Source: an uncultured Clostridia bacterium (GTDB taxonomy: Bacteria > Bacillota > Clostridia > Christensenellales > Aristaeellaceae). From it: a DNA stretch of 64,000 nucleotides. The stretch is taken from positions 186,001-250,000 of the forward strand of contig CAKTWP010000002.1 of NCBI GenBank assembly GCA_934630705.1, read 5' to 3'. Shown piece by piece: positions 46,254 to 54,574 of this stretch. Positions within the stretch are counted from its first letter, which is position 1, and each line of letters starts with the position of its first letter. The position numbers and the translations under genes were made by a program. Under the pieces are notes generated by a model that was not told the DNA's origin, ran no database searches, and was given only the letters and a program-made list of their open reading frames with translations.

Positions 46254-48088
46254 GGATGCACCGCCTTTCTGATTGCTTGAAAAACGCCCGGCCCGTCCAG
46301 CCCATATCGCTGCAAAAGCAGGGCGCGGCTGCCATGGGGGATAAACGCATCGGGCAGGCCCAGCAGCGCCGCAGGGGAGGATTCCCCATGGGCTGCGCAC
46401 CAGGCTGCCACCGCGCCGCCCAGCCCCGTTTCCGGGGCAGCTTCTTCCAAAGTAAAGTAGGGCTTGCCGGATTGAGCCAGCGCCGAAAGCAGCGCCTCAT
46501 CCAGCGGCTTATAAGAGGAGGCATGGATGACCTGCAGGGCCATGCCCTCTTTTGCCATCGCATCCGCAGCAAACAGCGCGGCGGGAATCAGCGTGGCATC
46601 GCAGAGGATGGCACCGTCCGTCCCCGCCCGGAGCGTTTCCCATTGCCCGGGGGCATATGCCCCGGAAAACGCCGGCAGCCCGGCAGGCACGGCCTTGCCG
46701 TAACGGATGGCCACGGGCCCGTCCTGGGCCATGGCAAAATCGATCATGGCATGCAGCTGCCCTTCGTCCCGGGGGCAGAGCACCGTCAGCCCCGGCATGG
46801 GCCGCAGAAACGCCGGGCCAAACAGTCCGTGATGGGTGGCACCGTCCTCGCCGCCCACCCCCGCCCGGTCCATCAGAAAGCAGACCGGCAGCCGCTGCAG
46901 GCACGCGTCCAGCAGCAATTGATCCAGCCCTCGCTGGAGAAAGGTTTCATAAATGGCCACAAAGGGGCGCATCCCCGCCGCAGCCATGCCGCAGGCCATG
47001 GTGACGGCATGCTCCTCGGCAATGCCTACGTCAAACAACCGTTCCGGCAAGGCCTGGACAAAGGGGCCAAAGCCGGTGCTGACGGTCATGGCGGCGGTGA
47101 CCACGCAGACGCGATGATCCCCCTGCGCCAGAGCCAGCACCTTCTCGCCTGCCGCCGTGCCCAGCCCCTTGCCTGTCTGCTCCCCGCCCTGGGGGGATAC
47201 GCCATGGTATTTGTCCGGCCGCTCCTCGGCCTGCTGATAGCCCGCGCCCTTTCGCGTGACCACGTGGATCACCGCCGGCTCATCCAGTGCCTGCACCCGG
47301 CGAAAGATTTTTTCCAGAGCTTCCATGTCATGGCCGTCAATGGGCCCCAGATAGCGGAAGCCCAGAGAGGTGAAGAATTTATCCCGCACCAGAATATTCC
47401 GCAGGCCGTTTTTAATCCGCTGGAAAAAGCGATACGCCCGCTCGCCGCCCACAGGGGCATGGCGCAGCGCGTCGGACACCGCCTGCTTCATCCGCAGCCA
47501 GCCCCGGCTGAGCCGCAGCCGGGTAAGCTGGGCGGACAGGGCTCCCACGTTTCGGGAAATGGACATGCCGTTGTCGTTGAGCACCAGAATCAGCGGCGTT
47601 TTGCGGCTGCCTGCGTCGTTGAGCGCCTCGTAGCACATGCCCCCCGTCAGCGCCCCGTCGCCCACCACGGCCACCACCTGATAGCTTTCGCCCTGCAGAT
47701 CCCGGGCCCGGGCCATGCCCAGCGCGGCGGACAGGGCGGTGGACGCATGGCCTGCGCCAAAGGCGTCATAGGGGCTTTCCGCCCGCTGGGGGAAGCCGCT
47801 CATGCCGTCCAGCTGCCGCAGGGTGGCAAACCGGTCGAACCGGCCGGTGAGCAGCTTATGGGCGTAGCACTGGTGGCCTACATCGAAAATCAGCTTGTCC
47901 CGGGGGCAATCGAAGGCCCGGTGCAGCGCCAGCGTCAGCTCCACCACCCCCAGATTGGAGGCCAGATGCCCGCCGTTGCAATCCACGGTGTGGATGATCT
48001 GGCGGCGAATCTCCGCTGCCAGGCTGCGCATTTCCCCCGGGGAACAGGCCCGCAGCTGGGCAGGGGATGAAATGTCCGATAGCTTCAT
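46250..48088 (-). CDS. dxs: 1-deoxy-D-xylulose-5-phosphate synthase
   Basis: A 612-residue thiamine-diphosphate enzyme that condenses pyruvate and glyceraldehyde 3-phosphate, the entry to the MEP isoprenoid pathway. Visible motifs: GDGALTGGMCYEALNDAG (cofactor and Mg site), DVGHQCYAHKLLTGR, GIAEEHAVTMACGMA and DRAGVGGEDGATHHG. The ATG at 48088 gives the family-typical N-terminus; upstream in-frame ATGs lack a good ribosome-binding site. Confidence 0.96.
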   Translation of the reverse strand: MKLSDISSPAQLRACSPGEMRSLAAEIRRQIIHTVDCNGGHLASNLGVVELTLALHRAFDCPRDKLIFDVGHQCYAHKLLTGRFDRFATLRQLDGMSGFPQRAESPYDAFGAGHASTALSAALGMARARDLQGESYQVVAVVGDGALTGGMCYEALNDAGSRKTPLILVLNDNGMSISRNVGALSAQLTRLRLSRGWLRMKQAVSDALRHAPVGGERAYRFFQRIKNGLRNILVRDKFFTSLGFRYLGPIDGHDMEALEKIFRRVQALDEPAVIHVVTRKGAGYQQAEERPDKYHGVSPQGGEQTGKGLGTAAGEKVLALAQGDHRVCVVTAAMTVSTGFGPFVQALPERLFDVGIAEEHAVTMACGMAAAGMRPFVAIYETFLQRGLDQLLLDACLQRLPVCFLMDRAGVGGEDGATHHGLFGPAFLRPMPGLTVLCPRDEGQLHAMIDFAMAQDGPVAIRYGKAVPAGLPAFSGAYAPGQWETLRAGTDGAILCDATLIPAALFAADAMAKEGMALQVIHASSYKPLDEALLSALAQSGKPYFTLEEAAPETGLGGAVAAWCAAHGESSPAALLGLPDAFIPHGSRALLLQRYGLDGPGVFQAIRKAVHP

Positions 48089-48167
48089 ATCTGCAAAATT
48101 CCTCTCAGGAATCATTCTTTTCATGAGGTCGATGCCGAACGCCGTGCGGGCGGACAGCATCTGTAAC

Positions 48168-48196
48168 AGTATACCAAAAACCGCCGGAAATGTAAA
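48168..48196 (-). promoter_or_regulatory. Promoter of dxs-tlyA
   Basis: Minus strand TTTACA (48196-48191), 17-base spacer, TATACT (48173-48168). Confidence 0.8.
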
Positions 48197-48308
48197 TCAT
48201 TCATGAAAAGCGCAGGCGGCAGGCAGGAATTCGGCCATGTTTTGCGAAATTGTTACGCGTATGTTTTTATATGCGTATGCTTTGATGATCATGGAGGATT
48301 GAATTGCT

Positions 48309-50132
48309 ATGAGATGCCCCCATTGCGGCCATTGGAACCGCGCCTCCTTCCCCCGCTGCTTCCAGTGCGGCGCGCCGCTGGAGCCGGAAAAGCCTGACGA
48401 CCAGCCCCGGGAAGTGCCGGATGTGCCGCCGCCATCCAAGGTATATATCCAGATCAATGAAGAAGGCCGGGCCACCTCTTCCGTGGATGAGCGGGATAAG
48501 CTGGCTGCGGAAATGAAGGATTTGCTGGCCCGAAAGGAAAAGGGCGAGGAGGAGCAGCGGCGGCTGCGCCGGGACAGCGCGAGCCAGGGCATCGCGCCCT
48601 CGGGCCGCACCGTGCAGAATCTGACGGGCCGCACCTATTTCCCCACCGCTCAGTCCACCTCCTATACCACCGATGAGGAGGAAATCGGCGGCGATGTGCG
48701 GCCGGACGCCATCCCCGTGGTTTCTCCCCGTACCATTGATTATGATGAATACGGCGATCCCGGCCCGGCTCCGTCCCGCACGGCAGCCCATCGCACCGTG
48801 TCCATGCGCCCCCTCAAGCGCCGGCGGCATTATGGGCTGCGCCGGTTCGTGCGCGTGGCGGCCGCGGTGCTGATCGTGGCGGCCGTGGGGCTGGCGGGGT
48901 ATCAGTTTGTTTATAAGCCCCTGGTGCTGGATCAGCAGGAAGCGCCCCTGCAGGAGCGCGCCATCATCACTACCTCCATTCTGGATGATATGCCCGCCCA
49001 CACCATCCGTCTTCCTGCTCAGGAGGGGGCCAATATCTATATCAAGGAGCTGCGCAAATCCTATACCGTCACCGGCGGATATGCCACCATTGAAGTGGCG
49101 GATTACATCTGGTACGAAAATTCCCAGTCCGTCACCCAGGAAACAGTCACCGCCACCCTGACGCCATTTATCAAAACCAGCGCGGGGGAGCAAAAGCCCA
49201 TGGACACCGTGTCCTATGAGGTGGAAATCCCCCTGTCCCCGCTGACGCTGGTGAGCCCGGATGTGAATTATGTCACCGTATCCACGGCGCTGTACAATAT
49301 CCAGTTCAACGTGGCCAAGAACAGCACCGTATATATCAACGGCGAGGATTATTCCGATCTGGTGAACACCCAGGACGGCCTGATTTCCTACAACGCCTCC
49401 GTGTCGCCTATTGGGGAGAACGTGTTTGAGATCGTCACCCGGTCCCAATATTACCGGGAAAACCGCATGACCATCACCCTGTACCGCGCGCCCCAGGAGA
49501 TTCGCCTGGACCTTGCGGCGGATATTGCTTCCCGCTGGTCGCCCAACCTGGAGGAGGATAAAACCCAGGAACCCGACGCCAAGGGCAAGTATCCCATGGT
49601 GGAGCCTAACATGACCGTGCGGGGCACCACCGTCTCCTGGGCCACCATCACGGTAAAATCCAAATACAAGAATCTGGATCTGTCTCAGCTGGCACTGAAC
49701 GGCACCTTTTCCTTCGAGGCGGTGTTTGACAAAATCGGCACCAACAAGATTATCATCGAGGCATCCGCGCCGGGATACCAGACCAGCGTGGTGGAGCACG
49801 AGGTGTATTACGTGCCCATCGCCGCCGTGTATACCCGGAAGGCCTGGGATATGGCTACACAATACGTGGACTTTCTGAACAACGCCACCACGCGGATTAA
49901 CAACACCACCATTTACGTATGCGAAGGAACGGTGACGCAGATTCTGTCCGAAAAGCCGCAGCTGGCCATTGTGCAACTGGATAAAAACCCGGAGCGCACC
50001 GTGCTGATCGAGAACCTGAGCACGGACACCTGGGAGGTGGGCCAGCGGTATCGCATCTTTGCCGATGCTTACGGCGTGTATAACGGCATGCCCCGGCTGG
50101 TGGGCCGATATACATATCCGCCGCACAACTGA
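48309..50132 (+). CDS. Zinc-ribbon membrane protein with large exported part
   Basis: A 607-residue protein of unknown function. A zinc ribbon at the N-terminus (C3, C6, C17, C20) is followed by a charged cytosolic linker to about residue 175, one membrane helix (about 181-201) and an exported part of about 400 residues that looks beta-rich and Ig-like, with repeated VYINGEDYSDLV, NVFEIVTRSQYYREN-type and GTNKIIIEASAPGYQ segments. The last 65 residues form a small separate domain. GGAGGA precedes the ATG. It is divergent from dxs; no operon partner. Confidence 0.75.
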   Translation: MRCPHCGHWNRASFPRCFQCGAPLEPEKPDDQPREVPDVPPPSKVYIQINEEGRATSSVDERDKLAAEMKDLLARKEKGEEEQRRLRRDSASQGIAPSGRTVQNLTGRTYFPTAQSTSYTTDEEEIGGDVRPDAIPVVSPRTIDYDEYGDPGPAPSRTAAHRTVSMRPLKRRRHYGLRRFVRVAAAVLIVAAVGLAGYQFVYKPLVLDQQEAPLQERAIITTSILDDMPAHTIRLPAQEGANIYIKELRKSYTVTGGYATIEVADYIWYENSQSVTQETVTATLTPFIKTSAGEQKPMDTVSYEVEIPLSPLTLVSPDVNYVTVSTALYNIQFNVAKNSTVYINGEDYSDLVNTQDGLISYNASVSPIGENVFEIVTRSQYYRENRMTITLYRAPQEIRLDLAADIASRWSPNLEEDKTQEPDAKGKYPMVEPNMTVRGTTVSWATITVKSKYKNLDLSQLALNGTFSFEAVFDKIGTNKIIIEASAPGYQTSVVEHEVYYVPIAAVYTRKAWDMATQYVDFLNNATTRINNTTIYVCEGTVTQILSEKPQLAIVQLDKNPERTVLIENLSTDTWEVGQRYRIFADAYGVYNGMPRLVGRYTYPPHN

Positions 50133-50172
50133 TCGGCCGGGAAGCAATACTGCAAAAAATATCAGGAAATAT

Positions 50173-50214
50173 CAAGAGGGAGCTGTTCTTTTGCGGACAA
50201 AGAACGGCTCCCCT
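50173..50214 (+). terminator. Terminator of the zinc-ribbon membrane protein gene
   Basis: GGGAGCTGTTCTTT and AAAGAACGGCTCCC form the stem, with a TTTTT tail. The stem resembles the module B hairpin at 14722 but the GGCTTTC leader is missing. Confidence 0.82.
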
Positions 50215-50396
50215 TTTTCGTAAAACGCAATCGGCGCAGCACGGTACTGCTGCGCGCACTGCTTGTTTCGCTGGACCGCGCCGCTTTCTGCGGCTCTTCA
50301 GGCCGCGCGCACCTGCCACCGACAGGACGGGCGTTTCTCTCCCTCACCGGGACGGCATGCATTGCGGATTTGATGAAAGCTCCTGGCCATTCGTAT

Positions 50397-50460
50397 GGCT
50401 TTCCTGGAAAGGAAAGTGGGGGAAACGATTCTTTTGGCCACAAAGAATCGTTTCCCCCGC
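50397..50460 (+). repeat. Intergenic repeat, module B (copy 8)
   Basis: GGCTTTCCTGGAAAGG leader and a perfect 17-bp stem GGGGGAAACGATTCTTT/AAAGAATCGTTTCCCCC (50418-50458) with loop TGGCCAC. It is sense to the gene at 48309. Confidence 0.87.
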
Positions 50461-50469
50461 AAAGTTTCT

Positions 50470-50823
50470 TCACACATTATCTTGAAGCCGGCGCAGGCTT
50501 TCCTCGCTTAGCCCGTCCATCAGGGCGAAAGCAGCCTTCACGCTTTCATCCGGGGAAAGGCCAAAACGCTGAGAAAACAGCAGCGTCAGGTCGTCCCGCC
50601 GGGTTTCCAGGCATTGGGCCTGGGCCTTGCCCTCCGCGGTAAGGTGCACATCGCCATAGGGCGCTTTTTCCACCAGTCCCTTTCCCTGCAGCAGCGTTAA
50701 AGAACGATGAATGGTGGGGCGTTTCACGCCCAGCAGCCGGGCCACATCCTTGGAAGCCACCGCCGTCATCTGCGCATCCAGCGCCCAAACAGCCAGCAGG
50801 CATCGAATCAGCGCTGCGGACAT
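50470..50823 (-). CDS. DtxR/MntR-like regulator lacking the metal ligands
   Basis: A 117-residue protein with a DtxR-type winged helix (DVARLLGVKRPTIHRSLTLLQGKGLVEK, then HLTAEGKAQA) and a short dimer region. Where the intact family member at 56409 has ERHKTL and DACKVEHDLSEE, this one has ETRRDDL and AAFALMDGLSEE, so the His, Cys, Glu and His ligands are absent. It is the last gene of the feo operon. It may bind the same operators without metal control, or act by pairing with its paralogue. GGAGGG lies before the ATG at 50823. Confidence 0.78.
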   Translation of the reverse strand: MSAALIRCLLAVWALDAQMTAVASKDVARLLGVKRPTIHRSLTLLQGKGLVEKAPYGDVHLTAEGKAQAQCLETRRDDLTLLFSQRFGLSPDESVKAAFALMDGLSEESLRRLQDNV

Positions 50824-50954
50824 GGCTTTTCCCTCCTTTCGAAAAATCCGCCTTTGAAAAAGGAGGTGCGGGGTTTTGCGCCCGCACCCCCAGATTTTCA
50901 ATACAGTTGCCGTGCAACTTGGGGATGATGAGGAAGCGCTTTCTTCCTCCTGCC

Positions 50955-51086
50955 TTAATGGCATCCCTTGCAGTGGCCGCAATCGCCGCCGCATACATGC
51001 TTTCCGCGTTTGCGGTCTTTCGCCATTCGGTAAACCACCGTGCCCACGATCAGCAGCAGAACGCCGCCAACGATTGCAGTGCCCAT
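50955..51086 (-). CDS. FeoB-associated Cys-rich membrane protein
   Basis: A 43-residue peptide, one base after the feoB stop. Residues 2-20 form one membrane helix (GTAIVGGVLLLIVGTVVYR); the cytosolic tail is basic (KDRKRGK) and then Cys-rich (C32, C36, C39, C42 in CGGDCGHCKGC). This matches the small FeoB-associated Cys-rich family that often follows feoB in Clostridia. It may hand iron over or sense it; no activity is proven. Translation is probably coupled to feoB. Confidence 0.88.
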   Translation of the reverse strand: MGTAIVGGVLLLIVGTVVYRMAKDRKRGKHVCGGDCGHCKGCH

Positions 51087-51087
51087 A

Positions 51088-53586
51088 TTACACGCTCACT
51101 TTCTGATTCAGCCGCGCATTGTCGTCGTAAGGATTCTTGCGAACCAGCAGGTAAACCATGGCAATCAGCAGCGCAATGGCGATCACCGTGCCCACGCCGA
51201 AGCTGCCCTGGAACAGCATGCCGATCTGATACACCATCAGGGAGATCACATAGGCAAAGCCGCACTGATAACCGATGGCCGCCCAGGTCCACTTGGCGTT
51301 GTTCATTTCCCGCTTGATAGCGCCCATGGCCGCGAAGCAGGGAGCGCACAGCAGGTTGAACACCAGGAAGGAATAGCCGGCCAGGCCGGTGAAGGCGTTC
51401 GCCAGGTTGGCATACACGGAAGCGTCGCCGCCGCCATACAGGATACCCATGGTGCCCACGATGTTTTCCTTGGCAACCAGGCCCGTGATGGAAGCCACAG
51501 CCGCCTGCCAGTTGCCCCAGCCCAGGGGCTTGAAGATCCAGGCGATGGCGTTGCCGATGGTGGCCAGGATGGAATGATCGATTTCTTCTTCGGAGAGCAT
51601 CCGGAACGCGCCGTCAACCACACCAAAGTACGTGGTGAACCACACGAAGATGGTGCTCAGCAGGATGATGGTGCCGGCCTTCTTGATGAAGCTCCAGCCG
51701 CGCTCCCACATGCTGCGCAGCACGTTGCCAACGGTGGGCCAATGGTAAGCGGGCAGCTCCATGACGAAGGGAGCCGGATCGCCGGAGAATAGCTTGGACT
51801 TTTTCAGCATGATGCCGCTGATGATGATGGCCGCCATGCCGATGAAGTAAGCAGAGGTGGAAACCCAGGGAGAGCCGCCAAACAGCGCGCCGGCGATCAT
51901 CGCGATGAAGGGAACCTTCGCGCCGCAGGGGATAAAGGTGGTGGTCATGATGGTCATGCGGCGGTCGCGCTCGTTTTCAATGGTACGAGAAGCCATGATG
52001 CCAGGCACGCCGCAGCCGGTGCCGATCAGGATCGGGATGAAGCTCTTGCCGCTCAGGCCGAACTTGCGGAACACACGGTCCAGCACGAAGGCGATACGCG
52101 CCATATAACCGCAGGCTTCCAGGAACGCCAGCAGCAGGAACAGCACCAGCATCTGGGGCACGAAGCCCAGCACGGCGCCAACGCCGGCCACAATGCCGTC
52201 CAGGATCAGACCCTTGAGCCAATCCGCGCAGCCGATGGCGTCCAGTCCGCTTTCCACCAGTACCGGGATGCCGGGCACCCACACGCCGTAAGCGGCGGGG
52301 TCGGGCGCGTCAAAGCCGTGCTCCTCCAGATACTTGGCCGCGTCCACATAGGTCATACCCACGGTGGCTTCCTTGTCCGCATTCGCAGGAATCTGGGAAT
52401 AATAGGCCGTCATTTCATTGAGGGCCAGCGTTTCCTCATCCTCCACCTCGATGACGGCGGATTCGTCGGAGGTGGTGAAGGCCTTGATCTGAGCCAGCGT
52501 GGCCTCCGCGTCGAAGTCCTCCGCTTCGGAATCGATTTCCAAGCCGGTGAAGGCGTTCACGGCCTGCGTAGCCGCAGTATATTCGTCGTTTACTTCTTCA
52601 TACTGCTTGGCGCCGATGCCAAACAGATGCCAGCCATCGCCAAACACGCCGTCGTTGGCCCAGTCCGTGGCCATGGAGCCCACGGTGACCATGGAGATGT
52701 AATACACCAGGAACATAACCGCCGCGAAGATGGGCAGGCCCAGCCAGCGGTTGGTCACCACCCGGTCGATTTTATCGGACACGGACAGCTTGCCCGCGTT
52801 CTTCTTCTTGTAGCAGGCCTTGATCACCTGAGCGATGTACACATAGCGTTCATTGGTGATGATGGATTCCGCGTCGTCGTCCAGCTCATCTTCGGCGGCC
52901 TTGATGTCCGCTTCGATGTGCTTCATGGTGTCGGCGGGGATCTTCAGCTGCTCGAGCACCTTGTTGTCCCGTTCGAAGATCTTGATAGCGTACCAGCGCT
53001 GCTGGCTTTCCGGCAGCTTATGCACGGCCGCTTCTTCGATATGGGCAATGGCATGCTCCACAGGGCCGGAGAAGGTGTGCATGGGCAGCGTGGCCTTTCC
53101 CTTGGCAGCCTGCACGGCGGCCTCGGCGGCTTCCATGATGCCTTCGCCCTTGAGCGCGGAAATCTCCATCACCTTGCAGCCCAGCTGCCGGGACAGTTCC
53201 GCGAAATTGATCTTGTCGCCCGCCTTGCGGACCACGTCCATCATGTTCACGGCCACCACCACGGGAATGCCAAGCTCGGTGAGCTGGGTGGTGAGATACA
53301 GGTTGCGCTCCAGGTTGGTGCCGTCGATGATGTTCAGGATGGCGTCCGGGCGCTCCTGGATCAGATAGTTCCGGGAAACCACTTCTTCCAGGGTGTAGGG
53401 AGAAAGGCTGTAAATGCCGGGAAGGTCCATGATGACCACGTCGTCATGCTTCTTGAGGCGGCCTTCCTTTTTTTCCACGGTAACGCCGGGCCAGTTGCCC
53501 ACGAATTGGTTCGAGCCGGTCAGGGCATTAAACAGCGTGGTCTTGCCGCTGTTGGGATTGCCTGCCAGGGCGATTTTAATAGCCAT
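51088..53586 (-). CDS. feoB: Ferrous iron transporter FeoB
   Basis: An 832-residue inner-membrane Fe2+ transporter: N-terminal G domain (GNPNSGKT at 8-15, DLPGIYSL, NMMDVV), the helical spacer and a polytopic core with FIPILIGTGCGVPGIMASRTI and the Cys in PCGAKVPF. Compared with typical FeoB of about 700 residues, it has an extra acidic, probably extracytoplasmic segment between the first and second membrane helices (about residues 325-455). Order: feoA2, feoA1, feoB, Cys-rich peptide, DtxR-like, all on the minus strand. Confidence 0.97.
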   Translation of the reverse strand: MAIKIALAGNPNSGKTTLFNALTGSNQFVGNWPGVTVEKKEGRLKKHDDVVIMDLPGIYSLSPYTLEEVVSRNYLIQERPDAILNIIDGTNLERNLYLTTQLTELGIPVVVAVNMMDVVRKAGDKINFAELSRQLGCKVMEISALKGEGIMEAAEAAVQAAKGKATLPMHTFSGPVEHAIAHIEEAAVHKLPESQQRWYAIKIFERDNKVLEQLKIPADTMKHIEADIKAAEDELDDDAESIITNERYVYIAQVIKACYKKKNAGKLSVSDKIDRVVTNRWLGLPIFAAVMFLVYYISMVTVGSMATDWANDGVFGDGWHLFGIGAKQYEEVNDEYTAATQAVNAFTGLEIDSEAEDFDAEATLAQIKAFTTSDESAVIEVEDEETLALNEMTAYYSQIPANADKEATVGMTYVDAAKYLEEHGFDAPDPAAYGVWVPGIPVLVESGLDAIGCADWLKGLILDGIVAGVGAVLGFVPQMLVLFLLLAFLEACGYMARIAFVLDRVFRKFGLSGKSFIPILIGTGCGVPGIMASRTIENERDRRMTIMTTTFIPCGAKVPFIAMIAGALFGGSPWVSTSAYFIGMAAIIISGIMLKKSKLFSGDPAPFVMELPAYHWPTVGNVLRSMWERGWSFIKKAGTIILLSTIFVWFTTYFGVVDGAFRMLSEEEIDHSILATIGNAIAWIFKPLGWGNWQAAVASITGLVAKENIVGTMGILYGGGDASVYANLANAFTGLAGYSFLVFNLLCAPCFAAMGAIKREMNNAKWTWAAIGYQCGFAYVISLMVYQIGMLFQGSFGVGTVIAIALLIAMVYLLVRKNPYDDNARLNQKVSV

Positions 53587-53633
53587 GATGCTGTTCCTCC
53601 TCGTTCCTTTTTATCTATGTAGACTGGCTGGGT

Positions 53634-53855
53634 TTACTTGACTTCGATCAGCTCCGCGTCCGCCTTGCGCACGCTCAGCTCATAGCCGCGCACCGTCAGC
53701 TCCAGCGGGTCGCCCAGAGGCGCCACCTTGCGCACGTACACTTGGGTGCCTTTGGTCAGGCCCATGTCCATGATCCGGCGCTTCAGGGCGCCTTCGCCGT
53801 GCAGCTTTTCGATCACTGCGGTTTCGCCAATCTTCACATCTTTCAGGGTTTTCAT
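53634..53855 (-). CDS. feoA: FeoA-domain protein, second of two
   Basis: A 73-residue SH3-like FeoA protein (IEKLHGEGALKRRIMDMGLTKGTQVYV, APLGDPLELTVRGYELSVRK). FeoA is a cytosolic partner of FeoB that modulates its transport. It lies 47 bases before feoB. GGAGCGGG precedes the ATG. Confidence 0.93.
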   Translation of the reverse strand: MKTLKDVKIGETAVIEKLHGEGALKRRIMDMGLTKGTQVYVRKVAPLGDPLELTVRGYELSVRKADAELIEVK

Positions 53856-53923
53856 ATTCCCGCTCCTTTCTTATGCTGCGCTGCCGGCTGCCGCCGGCGC
53901 GCCAAACCGCATTGCGGTTTTTT

Positions 53924-54136
53924 TCACACCATGATGCGCATGGCCATCGTTTTGTCCAGCGCAATGCGGCTTTCCTTCACATGAAGGATCAGGTTTCCGC
54001 CCAGCTCGCTGACCACCGTTACCTCTGCGCCCACCACGAAGCCCAGCTCGGCCAGGTGCTGGCGCACATCATCGCGGCCGGTGATCTGCTTGATGATGTT
54101 CACATCGCCAACGTTTGCCATTCCTAACGGCATCAT
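53924..54136 (-). CDS. feoA: FeoA-domain protein, first of two
   Basis: A 70-residue FeoA-like protein (VRQHLAELGFVVGAEVTVVSELGGNLILHVKESRIALDKTMAMRI), diverged from the second copy. Double feoA genes are common in Clostridia, and the two may play different parts. An alternative start five codons in (MANVGDV) would also fit. It is the first gene of the feo operon, just downstream of three metal-box sites. Confidence 0.9.
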   Translation of the reverse strand: MMPLGMANVGDVNIIKQITGRDDVRQHLAELGFVVGAEVTVVSELGGNLILHVKESRIALDKTMAMRIMV

Positions 54137-54154
54137 TTGTCTGCACTCCCTCCA

Positions 54155-54170
54155 ATTAGATGAATCTAAC
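54155..54170. promoter_or_regulatory. Metal-box operator, feo site 1
   Basis: ATTAGATGAATCTAAC, an interrupted palindrome (TTAGAT/ATCTAA) in the feo leader, of the same form as the other sites in this island. Confidence 0.65.
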
Positions 54171-54198
54171 GCACGGGGCTTAAGGAGGTTAGAGGAGC

Positions 54199-54214
54199 GT
54201 TAAACTCGTCTAAC
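54199..54214. promoter_or_regulatory. Metal-box operator, feo site 2
   Basis: GTTAAACTCGTCTAAC, or GTTAGACGAGTTTAAC on the minus strand. It lies just downstream of the feo -10 box. Confidence 0.75.
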
Positions 54215-54222
54215 CGTCGTGT

Positions 54223-54251
54223 AGTTTAACACCTCTAACATTGTTTGTCAA
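54223..54251 (-). promoter_or_regulatory. feo operon promoter overlapped by metal-box site 3
   Basis: Minus strand TTGACA (54251-54246), 17-base spacer, TAAACT (54228-54223). The operator GTTTAACACCTCTAAC (54224-54239) covers the -10 and half of the spacer, so a bound regulator would block polymerase. Confidence 0.82.
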
Positions 54252-54343
54252 CCCCCTGTTTTACATTTTTTTCGATTTTTTTTATTGTCTGCACAGGAAA
54301 TGCCGTCCATGAAATTTCCGCTGCGTTTTTTTCAAAAAAGTGC

Positions 54344-54372
54344 TTGACAGCGGCGGAAAGGTTTGGTATGAT
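54344..54372 (+). promoter_or_regulatory. Promoter of the structured leader and DUF3793-flavodoxin unit
   Basis: Perfect TTGACA (54344-54349), 17-base spacer, TATGAT (54367-54372). Transcription should start near 54379, inside the operator that follows. Confidence 0.85.
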
Positions 54373-54378
54373 GTTCTT

Positions 54379-54535
54379 GGTTAAAGGTATTTAACTGATG
54401 GACGAAAGTCCAAGGTCTCCCGTGCCCAAAGTATGAATGACCTTGGCACGGGACATACTATGACCGTGGACGAAACGCGGTGAAGCCCCGGTTGGTTGCC
54501 CAGCTCCAAGCGAAGGATCGCTTTTCTTTTTCCTC
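54379..54535 (+). ncRNA. Candidate metal-regulated small RNA or leader RNA
   Basis: The segment has its own strong promoter and operator and ends in a hairpin AAGCGA/TCGCTT with a T-rich tail (54509-54535). Inside, GGAC-GAAA-GTCC forms a small hairpin, and three segments (CCAAGGTC 54410, TCCCGTGCC 54418, AGTATG 54430) are followed by their complements in the same order (GACCTTGG 54439, GGCACGGGA 54445, CATACT 54454), so the helices compete. It matches no RNA family I can name. It may be a separate sRNA or an attenuator of the DUF3793 gene. Confidence 0.45.
54380..54395. promoter_or_regulatory. Metal-box operator, DUF3793 site 1
   Basis: GTTAAAGGTATTTAAC, an interrupted palindrome placed over the likely start of transcription, 7 bases after the -10. 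Confidence 0.78.
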
Positions 54536-54539
54536 TGCG

Positions 54540-54555
54540 GTTAAACGTATTTAAC
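54540..54555. promoter_or_regulatory. Metal-box operator, DUF3793 site 2
   Basis: GTTAAACGTATTTAAC. With two G before and CTG after, it repeats the 54380 site with one change and lies 20 bases before the DUF3793 start codon. Confidence 0.75.
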
Positions 54556-54574
54556 TGTGATAAAAGGAGGGTAT

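Larger units (their letters stand above)
50133..50469. other. Intergenic region with a terminator and module B
   Basis: No gene is seen in these 337 bases between convergent genes. They contain a T-tailed hairpin (50173-50214) and module B (50397-50460). Confidence 0.65.

Noticed and set aside
54393..54480. Hammerhead ribozyme-like CTGATGG and GACGAAAC segments
   Set aside because: The core parts are present but the order and spacing of stem II and the cleavage site do not fit; GGAC-GAAA-GTCC is a simple tetraloop hairpin.
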